From the NCBI GenBank assembly GCA_032622095.1, contig CP136069.1, forward strand, positions 164,478,394 through 164,542,393: a stretch of 64,000 nucleotides of DNA, written 5' to 3'. This document shows, one piece after another, positions 46,517 through 56,799 of this stretch (positions within the stretch are counted from its first letter, which is position 1; every line of letters begins with the position of its first letter). The position numbers were made by a program, and so were the translations under genes. The stretch is from Siphonodentalium dalli (taxonomy: Eukaryota > Mollusca > Scaphopoda > Gadilida > Siphonodentaliidae). Below the pieces are notes generated by a model. It was not told where the DNA came from. It ran no database searches and was given only the letters and a program-made list of their open reading frames with translations.

Positions 46517-47789
46517 GCCTTTAAGACTGACATTTCAGAGTTCGTATAATATGCCTACTCGAAGAACGTAAAAACCAACACCATATATTACTGCTATAAC
46601 GACTGTACCATGATAAGAAACACGACATACGAACTCGGTATAATGTACACTTTTAGCCCTAACTAATGAATTTCTGACAAAATTGCCGAAGAATTCATTC
46701 TACTGTATACGCCAGTAATCGAATAGTTACAGTACGCAAGTTCAGAGGAAGTGCATTGTGCTGTTCTGATAACGGTAGATCAGTTTTGTGTGACATCTCC
46801 AACCGATGCATGGCTGATACGCAGAGCAACTCTAATCGGAAGGGCTTCTTTTAAAGGTATATCTCATAGTCGATTTGGTTACCATCATCGCAGTCTGTGC
46901 TAGAAGAGTGGTGGGGACGTGTGTTCTAAGCCAGACATTGACCAAACCGATTTCCATGCTTGATCTGAGTTCATGGACATCTCAATATACCTTTCCGATC
47001 ACACCATGACCATTCAGATAGGAAATGATAATTTTTTCAGGCACGCACGAATCAATGTACATATAATACTGAGCCAGTGCATGATATAAAACTATTAGCT
47101 ATGTCGACATCTACCCACATCATTTGTAAAGAAAATTAAGTTGAACCCAATTATTGGCATTGAGCATATAAACAGCAGAGTGTTTTTTTGCATGCAACAT
47201 GCATCTTAACAATGCATGGAGTAAATCTATTGTGATCTCTTATCAGAACGTTTGAAGTAGTTCAGGGCTAACAATTATGGTATCCATTATAATTTTAACC
47301 CTTTCTTTGTTTAAGGGATTCCCCCATTCAACTATAACGCTATACATTGGAATGGGCAAGTATTGACCTGGAGGGGCTATCATGAAATATAAGCAGACGA
47401 CAGATAATACAAGCCCACAAGGAGTCATGTTCATTGGATGGAAATGTTGAGATAATAAGTTCTTCCGCAGTATGGAAAATAGCCTAGTTATGTTGTCCCG
47501 AAAATGAACATAAAAGTAGTATTTTACATTTTAAATGAATATAATTGTATGTTTATGGATGCAGTGTATTGCCTGATTAAGTATATATCAATTATAACCG
47601 ATATGTACATTTCTTTTGAATGGAAATCCCTTTTATTAAAATTTATATGCGCAAAATGATGTATATCATTAATATCCAATGACACCGTGTTATACTAAAT
47701 ACAATTAATATTACTCAGACTATTACTGGGTAACCCTAAATAATTTCTACAAACATTCTAGCAATGAAGATGATTATTAAGTTCTGAAG
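46517..47789. other. No gene recognised
   Basis: AT-rich sequence without a supported exon or transposon end. A 63-residue minus frame at 47243-47434 has no motif. Confidence 0.4.
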
Positions 47790-48560
47790 GATTCCCTAAT
47801 TCTCTCATTTTCCAACACAAAATTAATAGGGGTTTTCCCGCAAAATGAACCCTAAAACGTTTATTCACCCCATAAACCTAATACATTTTGTGAAAATGAC
47901 CATATTCTGTTGTCTAATTGAATCAGCGACCACAAATAGGTTGAACTCCGATTCCTAGAGCTGGATTCCATGTTCATAAACTCTTAAAACCTGGTTTTTT
48001 TTCGGGACTAAAATCCTGTTTTAGCTGATTATGAGAAAATCACGATTTTTTATTAAAACCTCAATTTGCTCCCGAAATCCCCATAGCCACGACAATTGAC
48101 ACATTATGTAGATGAATCATATCGAAAACATAATATAGCTAGATAAAACTAGCTATTGCTATAAAATTGCACCCATTAACGCCCATGTTTTTGGTGGATT
48201 CCAGAATTCTCTCATTTTTCACCAAAAAGGGTGATTTTTACCACAAAATTAACCCTAGAACCTTAAGATAGCACACGAAACACTTACAATATATGAGCAT
48301 GGCCATAAAGTTCAGGTGAGTTTCCAACAAAAAAAATAACGTGGAATGTTATTCCTACAGCTCAATTCCAGTTTTCACTGATATTATATACGAAAAAAAA
48401 GTGGTTCTCCCCAAAATCTCAGTTCGCACATATTTTTGTGTGTGGCTAACTCACAATTTTCATACTCCCATTATCCGTGCGAACATGTTGAGATATAATA
48501 CCTATTGGTGGTCGGTGACATGATTCAACTCGAAAAATATGGCCCTTTTTCTGGTATCTG
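47790..48560. repeat. Diverged tandem duplication of about 400 bp
   Basis: The series GGATTCC...AATTCTCTCATTTT, then AACCCTA(A/G)AAC, then a TCCTA-AGCT-ATTCCA phrase, appears first from 47797 and again from about 48196. Many substitutions separate the copies. Confidence 0.6.
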
Positions 48561-48789
48561 TTGATCCACTACAACAAACGGGCTATAATCTCAACATTTA
48601 CAAACTTTAATATAGAAAGTGTTAATCAAAATATATTTTATTTCAGATGAGGTGTAGAAGTTGCTGTTAAGTGTAGATGTTGGTGTGGCTATAGTCTCGA
48701 AGTTGGGGGTAAGATAAACTATAATGTGAGAATTATGATCATTATGAGAAATGGTCTGTTGATGAGATAAATGGTTGTACTGTCTCAAA

Positions 48790-49640
48790 CATGTGCATAT
48801 TCAGCGTTTCACTATAGTGCAGTACACCAAATAGGAGATCCTTTTCAGAGAGAGTGGTCACATTAAGTTCACCCAAACGTGACCACATACGATTTCTTCA
48901 TTCTGCTTACAGAGGACAACTGAAGAACAAATGGCTTGCGTCTTCACGTGAATTATCACAAGTAAAGTTTGGATGAGCTGAGGTGTATTTTTCAAATTTG
49001 TCGCAGTTTAGGTCGCAGTCCAAAGTTTTTAACCCTTTACCCAACAGAAGGGCCCTGTGCCAATGCATTCTCTTATATATGCGAGTCGACCATAGGTCGC
49101 CTCGCATATATAAGAGAATGCATTGGCTTAACACATTAAAAATTATAAAATTGTTAGAGAATGTAAGAAAAAATGGTAAAAAGTGTTAATTTTTTTTTTT
49201 TTTTAGGCCAATGCATTCTCTTATATTTGCGAGGCGACCTATGGTCGACTCGCATATATAAGAGAATGCATTGGCACAGGGCATAACTGTAACTATCACA
49301 ATGTGGCCAAGGAGCCGGTTCCAATGATATCCATATTTGTATGGTTCTATTGAGACAGACCGAAGATATTTTAGGCTGTTGAAGCTTTATTTGGCCGGTT
49401 TTGGCCGTTTTGTTGGGTAAAGGGTTAATCTCCTCTGACCTGCATTATATTATGTGGGGGGTTTGAAAGTCATTTTTTTACAGAATGTTTTATACTTGTT
49501 ACTTATGATTTCGTCTTTGGTTGGATCTTATGAGGGGTCAATAAGTTTTTTGTTGTCGGTATTGCTTCTGCATATATTCCATTTAAAAGTAGTTAAATGT
49601 ACTAAAATCAACGAAGGAAACATATCTCCGTGGACGCGGC
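48790..49640 (-). pseudogene. LINE ORF2 C-terminus, split by a MITE
   Basis: Read on the minus strand, AGQRRL continues across the MITE into KTLDCDLNCDKF when one TTAA is removed. It is followed by SAHPNFTCDNSREDASHLFF with SCPL, then LLFGVLHYSETLN and FETVQ-FISS. This matches the C-terminal zinc-knuckle-like region (C...C...H...C) and tail of Jockey-like ORF2 proteins: a Cys/His module after the reverse transcriptase, thought to bind nucleic acid. Upstream coding sequence beyond about 49640 is not recognisable, and stops are present. Confidence 0.65.
49033..49424 (+). mobile_element. Family B MITE, copy 3
   Basis: TTAA at 49029-49032 and 49425-49428. Hairpins at 49059-49127 and 49207-49275. 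The insertion point lies in LINE coding sequence and the frame is restored by excision in silico. Confidence 0.92.
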
Positions 49641-50030
49641 CTACCGAAGACACAACATGTTAGTATTACGACATAAAACTAATCGACAAATCCGATTTTC
49701 GTAGCATCACGTCGAATAAAATACAAAGTTGCGATCGTTCTACGACTGCCATCACTACAATGTAGACTTTACCACGACATTAATAGATAACATCGTTAAA
49801 AAGGAAAGGTCAGAAGTGAAGATGTGTTATTAGCGATGAAATCAATTAATCAATCCATTCCATCCACGAGCCAAGTAGTTGAAGATCGGGAAATGCTGAG
49901 TTATCAGACAGAAATCCAAACAGCGGTAGGTGAAATAGAAGAAAACGCAATCCCATCAACTAAATTAATAAGCAGACAGTGTAGCTACTTATCTACTCAG
50001 ACTCTTAATACACGACAGGAAGAATAATCT

Positions 50031-51052
50031 GGTATCCCAGAAAAACCAGATGGGGATACATATAGCCAGGTCGAGATGGCATCCCATAAACGAGATGGGG
50101 ATACACATAACCAGGTCGAGATGGCATCCCATAAACACGAGATTGGGATACACATAATCAGGTCGATATGGCATCCCATAAACAGTGGACACATATAACC
50201 AGGTCGAGATGGCATCCCATAAACACGAGATGGGGATACATATAACCAGGTCGAGATGGCATCCCATAAACACGAGATGTGGATACATATAACCAGGTCG
50301 AGATGGCATCCTATAAACACGAGATGTGGATACATATAACCAGATCGAGATGGCATCCCATAAACACGAGATGTGGATACATATAACCAGGTCGAGATGG
50401 CATCCTATAAACACGAGATGGGGATACACATAACCAGGTCGAGATGGCATCCTATAAACACGAGATGTGGATACATATAACCAGGTCGAGATGGCATCCT
50501 ATAAACACGAGATGTGGATACATATAACCAGGTCGAGATGGCATCATATAAACACGAGATGGGGATACATATAACCAGGTCGAGATGGCATCCCATAAAC
50601 ACGAGATGTGGATACATATAACCAGGTCGAGATGGCATCCTATAAACACGAGATTGGGATACACATAACCAGGTCGAGATGGCATCCCATAAACACGAGA
50701 TTGGGATACACATAATCAGGTCGATATGGCATCCCATAAACAGTGGACACATATAACCAGGTCGAGATGGCATCCCATAAACACGAGATGGGGATACATA
50801 TAACCAGGTCGAGATGGCATCCCATAAACACGAGATGTGGATACATATAACCAGGTCGAGATGGCATCCCATAAACACGAGATGTGGATACATATAACCA
50901 GGTCGAGATGGCATCCTATAAACACGAGATGGGGATACACATTACCAGGTCGAGATGGCATCCCATAAACACCAGATGGGGGATACACATTACCAGGTCG
51001 AGATGGCATCCCATAAACACGAGATGGGGATACATATAACCAAGTCGAGCAA
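50031..51052. repeat. 47-bp minisatellite, about 21 units
   Basis: Unit GGTCGAGATGGCATCCCATA, AACACGAGATG(G/T)GGATACAT, ATAACCA repeats head to tail. Shortened units with AACAGTGGACACATATAACC occur near 50177 and 50737, and the unit with GATTGGG at 50141 and 50699. A higher-order block of about 558 bp (12 units) has therefore been duplicated. With a 47-bp unit all frames cycle, so the 119-169-residue minus frames are by-products. Confidence 0.95.
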
Positions 51053-51117
51053 TTCCCCAAAAAGACCTGAAATTGGACAACGAAAACAATCTCAAAGATA
51101 ATGGACAGACTCATTAA

Positions 51118-51510
51118 CGCTTTACCCAACAGAAGGGCCCTGTGCCAATGCATTCTCTTATATATGCGAGTCGACCATAGGTCGCCTCGCATAAGAATGC
51201 ATTGGTTTAACACATTAAAAATTATAAAATTGTTAAAGAATGTAAGAAAAAATGGTAAAAAGTGTTAAAAAAAGATTTTTTTTAGTTTTTAGGCCAATGC
51301 ATTCTCTTATATATGCGAGGCGACCTATGGTCGACTCGCATATATAAGAGAATGCATTGGCACAGGGCATAACTGTAACTATCACAATGTGGTCAAGGAG
51401 CCGGTTCCAATGATATCCATATTTGTATGGTTCTATTGAGACAGACCGAAGATATTTTAGGCTGTTGAAGCTTTATTTGGCCGGTTTTTGCCGTTTTGTT
51501 GGGTAAAGGG
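51118..51510 (+). mobile_element. Family B MITE, copy 4
   Basis: TTAA at 51114-51117 and 51511-51514. The left terminus is CGCTTTACCC, one base off consensus. The first hairpin (51144-51206) has lost six bases of its second arm; the second (51293-51361) is intact. Confidence 0.9.
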
Positions 51511-51514
51511 TTAA

Positions 51515-51859
51515 CGCCCACCGACTACCCGTGCGATCGACAAAATCATTAAAAACAGTAATTCTGCACCAATCATAATAGTATGTGTTACGGATCACGA
51601 CAAGTAAGCAATCTTAAACACGGTACATAACAAAGACTGCACTATCCATAAAGCAACAAAATCAATACGCACTGTCTACCCCATGACTTGAAAAGGGAGA
51701 GAGCTGCACTTGCAACAACACCAACTGATTGATAGCACTGAAGATGAATAGTTACAGTGCTATGCTCATCGTGACTATATGACTATATACTCGAAATACG
51801 ACAATATAAATTTATATCTTTTTCATTGTTTAATGTTGGAGTTAGAGAATATAATATAA
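51515..51859. other. No gene recognised
   Basis: Mixed-composition spacer between a MITE and a Helitron-like element; short frames only. Confidence 0.4.
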
Positions 51860-52486
51860 TCTAATATATATTTTGGAACTTCTGTCTGTTTGTTTGTTAG
51901 CTATGGCCGGGAAAACGGCTGGACAGATTGAGCTTAAACTTCCAATCTAAGGTTAGAAACGCACGGGCAGTGTTTGCCGCCGTTTTGGAGAAGCTCAGAG
52001 CACCCATTCTCCACTCCCAGTCACAAACATTACCGCCATTGGCACGGTGGAGTTAATCGCGTTGATAGTTAAAGAGCGTTCATATCCGCAGTGTCGTTGA
52101 TAAAGAGCGTATGTGTGTAATGTGATTGTTACGTCTGGGGCTGGGCGTGTACGTGTAAGACTGTATCCAGACATGAGCATGTTGTGTGACGTACTTAGGA
52201 CTTTACGCCCGAGGTGATCTTCACCTTGAAACGGGTACCCACAAACGTACCTCTTTTAGGGACGGGTACCATCACGGGACGGGTACCATCATTTCTCTTG
52301 ATTAAAAAGGCAGAATTAACTCAAATTAAATTAAAAAATTAAAGGATTTCGACGAAATTTGATACCTAGGGATACTTTTATCGGGGGAGTGTTTTCGACG
52401 GGTCAAATCGTGACCCCGACCTGACCTTGACCTTCAAAATGGTCAATTCAAGGTCAAAGCCCGGACGAAGTCGGGTCACCTGCTAG
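51860..52486 (+). mobile_element. Helitron-like element 6
   Basis: Starts A|TCTAATATATATTTTGGAAC and ends at CTAG 52483-52486 followed by T. The CCCGGACGAAGTCGGG hairpin lies 8-9 bases before the end. The last 60 bp are nearly identical to element 4, including TCAAGGTCAAAG. The middle is unrelated to the 122-bp units, confirming that the ends define the family. It stands alone, so its flanks show a clean A/T insertion. Confidence 0.8.
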
Positions 52487-52634
52487 TGTCACATATACAT
52501 TGGCTATACTACTACATAGTTATACAATGCATTCTATACCATTAACTAATGGGCTTAGAATACAGTCTAAGCATAACATACTGTCTAAGCCGAACACAAA
52601 TTTAATATGTAAAATCCTCACACCACGAAAAGAC

Positions 52635-52692
52635 ACAATGACAAAGCAAGCTGTGACAACGCAACCGATGACAAAGCAACCGATGACAAAGC
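52635..52692 (+). repeat. 15-bp direct repeat
   Basis: GATGACAAAGCAACC and variants occur three to four times in a row. Confidence 0.8.
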
Positions 52693-52711
52693 AACCGGTG
52701 AAATTATACAT

Positions 52712-52802
52712 TTGTTGCATGGTTTTGATGTTGACATTTGGGATCTGCGGAAGTTAATATTGTGAATATTAACTTCCACGGGTATTAACCATGCAACAAG
52801 TG
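52712..52802. repeat. Bipartite hairpin
   Basis: GGAAGTTAATATT pairs perfectly with AATATTAACTTCC across GTG (52750-52778). An outer TTGTTGCATGGTT pairs with AACCATGCAACAA. Probably a small palindromic element. Confidence 0.8.
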
Positions 52803-53021
52803 TTTTATTATATGATCTAGGGTATTTTTTTTACATTGTACCCATTAGAGTACTACTGTAGGAGCTGAAGAGACAAATATGTTCAACAAAAATCAAATTT
52901 AATGTAACTCCTTTCCGCAAATCAACGACAATTGAGTTATGTAATAGCAATGTTGATTGGTTGGTTGCAAACGTTGCGCGTAATGTAATTGGATATCGAC
53001 CTCTCACGCCTGACGTAACAA
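52803..53021. other. Short spacer, nothing recognised
   Basis: No coding or repeat signal beyond low-complexity AT. Confidence 0.4.
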
Positions 53022-53957
53022 TTACTGCAGGGTTTGCGGGAGAAAAGTAAAATGATCATAAACTAATAAATGAGATTGCACTACTCTATTTTTCTTACTA
53101 CTAAAGGTACTGGCATTGAAATCCTGCATATTAGTATGGCAACATTGCTGGTTATCACGAATTGCATATATGCAACCAGTGACAAACTGTGCTACTGGAA
53201 TTGGTGTTTGTGGGGGAGGGGCTAACATCGGGATGGTCGAAGGGCCGATAGGAGTCACTGCCTTTAATTGGTTAATAATAAAAATTGACAAAATACATTA
53301 TACATCATTTTGATGTATTCTTTTTGCAGATGGGTGGTCTTTTAGTGGTGTGCAGCAGTTGCTGATTTAGCCGCGCCAGTTGTTGCTTTCGCACGCAGTG
53401 CGCGTGCACCCCATTGATGCCATGCATGACATGTAACGTTGTAATTGTTGTCTCGTGGAATCATGTATGCCAAGCGGGATTCCATGTTCTTGATGACATC
53501 GTCGATGAAATTTTAAGCTGGTGTTGCTTGGCCACGAGACCCCAGATGTTGCAGTATCAGCGGATTGAAATCCGCATCCGGAATTGGAGTTTGTGGCAGT
53601 GGTGGTAAAGTCTCAATCTCCAAGCCGACGAAAGGGAAGTCCGCAGTGACGTCATTCTCCTTGTGTCCCCTGGTGGTCGTGGTTTCATCAACGGTGGGAT
53701 GGTATTCCTGCTTCGGAGCCAAGTGGGAGGAAGTTGCTGGGCTCTCAACTCTACCGCGTTTCCACTTGGCCCTCCGTTTGGCGTCCCCCGTGGCGGCGTG
53801 CATGGGTCTTATTCTTCGACGTCCATGTCATATGGCTAGCAAGTCCCGGGCCAGTGGGTTCCGGTCGGTCCACTCAATCGGCTGTCACCAGAGGATACCG
53901 CTGAAGCGACTTGGATATCCAAAACCACATCCAGTCGATCCAAATGAGCGTGGATAG
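53022..53957 (-). pseudogene. Unidentified minus-strand coding remnants
   Basis: Two minus frames share a Pro-rich PPxPQTPIP segment. 53513-53803 (96 residues, starting MHAATGDAKRRAKWKRG, basic then acidic) has LPPLPQTPIPDADFNPL. 53022-53291 has APPPQTPIPVAQFVTG. The plus-strand DNA of both starts GGAATTGG(T/A)GTTTGTGG. The region is GC-richer than its neighbours. Because the shared segment occurs twice about 420 bp apart, this looks like duplicated or repetitive coding sequence such as a gag-like ORF1, but I do not recognise the family. Further minus sequence up to 53957 has stops. Confidence 0.3.
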
Positions 53958-54115
53958 ACTAGCTCAAACAATGGGCCGACTGGAAGCCGCTCAGTGCATG
54001 CATTAGCTCGATGGGGATTATAGTTGAATCCATTGTCTCCACCGACCTCTGACAAATAACTCCGAGTTCACCCGTGCAGCTAAGAGTGCGACCGCCCTCA
54101 CGTGTGAAAGGGCCA

Positions 54116-54162
54116 ATAATGAATGAATGAATGAATGAATGAATCAATCAATCAATCAATTT
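54116..54162. repeat. (AATG)n(AATC)n microsatellite
   Basis: Six AATG units followed by five AATC units. It may be the 3' tail of a retroelement relic lying just to its left. Confidence 0.85.
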
Positions 54163-54417
54163 ATTGTCTCCAATAATTATAATTGATATAACAGAGTGGG
54201 TGGAATTATGTATAACAATCATGTTGGTCCTTAAATGTAATGTGCAGTGCGCACGCGATCTTGGACATCAATCAATATATATAAATAAATAGAACATAAT
54301 TTATGTGAATAGCTATAAATTAATTTATATTGTATTTTGAGAGTGGCAGTATACATGCCAGAAAGTAGTTAGATTGATTGACAACCCATGGAGGTGCAAA
54401 TATCAATGTATACAAAA

Positions 54418-54878
54418 TGTGACTCGCCATATCAAATCCAGTCATAAGTCGAAATTTGTTTTACCCTGTGCCAATGCATTCTCTTATATATGCGAGTCGA
54501 CCATAGGTCGCCTCGCATATATAAGAGAATGCATTGGCCTAAGAATTGTTTATCATTTTTTTTAAATAAATGTTTCTTACAATTTTTAGGACATAAAATA
54601 AAAAACATCCATTATCCTGCAGGGAGCCCCACACATATATAGAAGCATATAGAAGAGTGTCGTCTGCCCATGTTGTCTGGGGCTCTGTATGGGGCTCTGA
54701 AATTATAAAATTGTTAAAGAATACAAGAAAACATTATTAAAATTGTAAAAAATTGTTAGGCCAATGCATTCTCTTATATATGCGAGGCGACCTATGGTCG
54801 ACTCGCATATATAAGAGAATGCATTGGCACAGGGTAAAAAATCCCGACTTACGACTGGATTTTATATGGCGGGTCACA
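54418..54878. mobile_element. Family A MITE, copy 3
   Basis: Ends TGTGACTCGCCATATCAAAT and ATATGGCGGGTCACA. The right flank is TA and the left is AA, so the duplication is degraded. Hairpins at 54470-54538 and 54760-54828 are full length. It retains most of the interior, with a GGGGCTCTGTATGG / GGGGCTCTGAAAT duplication. Confidence 0.88.
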
Positions 54879-54884
54879 TATTAT

Positions 54885-55900
54885 GTTGAGCCTCAGGAGC
54901 TTTTAAATAGTGACATGTCCCGTTTAATTGAGCGGGCAAGGTTTCTTGTTTTCGAACTGGAATTAGTGAAAAGTTCATTAAGTTTAATGCATTTTGGTCT
55001 CTTGTAATAGTACTTCTGTATATACTTGACTCTTAATTCATGTAAACTTTTGTATTCTAGAACAATATGGAATTTGTCCCCAATGTTTTCTGAGTATAGG
55101 GTGCATCATCTCTGTGAGCATTCTGTGTTGCTCCAAATACCTGACTCAATTGGAAGGTGATGATTTCGTGTGTGAAATTTAAGTAATGACAGAATAGTAC
55201 TATTGTGTGGCGATGTCAAGTATTTTTCTCGCTTAAAAATGGGTTTATGATTCTATAGGAGTATTTATTGGAGTTTGATATAACTCCTCTCAATTTCTGC
55301 AGAATTCGTCTTCTAATTTTTGTTTGATAGAGAATTTTAAACTTTCAAGACAGGATATTTCTTGGTTGATCCATATCACCCCAGTCCTAACCTATTCAGA
55401 GCATCTTTGATATTTGCTAACGATGGGTTGTTTACACCTGAGGCGGAGAAGCGTGATATAATAAAGCATAATTGGTGGTCTGTTTCAAGTCATTTGAGTC
55501 ATTTCCCCCCAATATGATAAGGAACGGATTTTTATTTTTATCGTAATGGGGAAGATTCCGAGTTCTCGTATACAAAGGCAGAATATGTAGATTTTCTCAG
55601 TTTTAGTAAGAATTTCAAAAACCATAGTTCAGTTTTATCGAAACAAGATCAATTTTCATGGACCCATATTTAAAAACCCTAAGTTAATATGGGCACAATT
55701 GAGTTTTCGTATACTTCTAGCGTGCTTTCAATCGTTAGTTTGTTCTCATTTTATTTGGAAGTGAAAACATTGCCCTTTTTGCTCTCTCGCATCGGGTATT
55801 TCTTTCAAGGGAAAATAAATCGTTTCTATGAACGTGGTACCGAGGTAAGTATAATTATCGACGGTTTCAAGTTTGCTCTGTCCGTTGATCACTGGGCTAC
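54885..55900 (-). pseudogene. LINE ORF2 C-terminal remnant
   Basis: Broken minus frames give, in order, a RELGIFPI segment (about 55565), NPSLANIKDALNRLGLG (about 55400), WINQEISCLESLKFSIKQ (about 55330), and a CTLYSENIGDK-H module (about 55090). A YYYKRP-like run and an LFTNSS-like tail follow. The same order (ELGRFPL, KL-F---F, CTLC...GDE-H, YY--RPN) is usual after the reverse transcriptase in CR1/Jockey-like ORF2 of aquatic invertebrates. Several frameshifts and stops are present. It may be the missing C-terminus of a family such as the LINE at 19880-23715, but linkage is not shown. Confidence 0.55.
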
Positions 55901-56039
55901 CTTTTTCCTAGATAGTTAGGGTCGTTAACCCCTTTTCTTTCAGCCTTAATATTATGCTATTATTAAGAACAAAATACAAAAGAAATGAAAAAGTAGTATA
56001 CTATATATATTAAAAAATTCAAAAGGGTTCTTCTTTTTC

Positions 56040-56300
56040 TGTCTCGTTGTCGGAATGCAGATGAGGGAGTGATTACTGATTAGGCCACTGGAAGCTCTGC
56101 ATGTTGGTAATAGCTGCAGTGTTCCAGTAGGTGTCGTTGCCTCGTAGTTTGAGGTGGACTCCGGTTCGATGGTAATAGGTATCCGAGGAGCTCTAAGGGG
56201 ATGGCTGACTTGATGGTCAAGTCGATGTTGAGGTTACTTTATCCAGCTACTCCCGTCTTCTTCTGACATCATCCAGTTGGCACCATGGGCATCTTCCACC
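56040..56300. other. GC-richer segment of unknown nature
   Basis: Composition differs from its flanks and the minus strand has a short protein-like frame (WDSVVEDAHGANWMM). No splice sites or domains were found. Confidence 0.25.
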
Positions 56301-56317
56301 ACTGAGTCCCAGTATTT

Positions 56318-56600
56318 ATCTTTCTTTTTTTTTTATCATTTGTTCTTACGTTCTATAACAATTTTTTATAATGTTTTCTTATATTCTTTAACAATTTTAT
56401 CATTTTTTTTGGTCATTTTTTTCTTACATTCTTTAACAATTTTATCATTTTTTTTTATTTTGTTCTTCCATTCTTTATAATTTTTTCTTACATTCTTTAT
56501 CAATTTTTATCATTTGTCACCATTATTTCTGACATTCTTTAAACAAAAATTGTCAATTTTTCTTACATTTTTTAACAATTATAAAAATAATATAACTTTG
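56318..56600. repeat. Minisatellite derived from the hairpin-module spacer
   Basis: TTTCTTACATTCTTTAACAA, followed by TTTTATCATTTTT, recurs about six times with variation. The same phrase is the spacer between the two hairpins in family B, where it occurs once. Here it has expanded and the first hairpin is missing. Confidence 0.75.
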
Positions 56601-56790
56601 TTAGGCCAATCCATTCTCTTATATATGCGAGGCGACCTATGATCGATTCGCATATATAAGAGAATACATTGGCACAGGGTTTTCGCAACCACTTCTGATG
56701 ATCCAAATGCAGGAGACGGAATGAGATTCAGCGAAATAATTATTCCACTCATTCCTCCAACAAAGTCAACCCGACAACCAACATATATAT
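56601..56790. mobile_element. Family C hairpin element, copy 1
   Basis: One hairpin (56605-56673) with GATCGATTC in the loop arm, then GGCACAGGGTTTTCGCAACC and a 110-bp tail ending CGACAACCAACATAT. The tail is unlike families A and B. The end abuts a minus-strand LINE tail. Confidence 0.75.
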
Positions 56791-56799
56791 ATATCTTTA

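Noticed and set aside
49824-50027. 67-residue charged frame just before the minisatellite
   Set aside because: Composition is protein-like, but there is no splice acceptor or donor, no motif, and it ends in the minisatellite border. Left unannotated.
50031-51052. Possible CRISPR array or repetitive protein gene
   Set aside because: It is a head-to-tail 47-bp minisatellite without spacers. The unit length cycles reading frames, so the minus frames are incidental.
19221-54878. Family A as a coding Tc1/mariner transposon
   Set aside because: No DDE transposase frame exists in any of the three copies of about 450 bp; they are non-autonomous.
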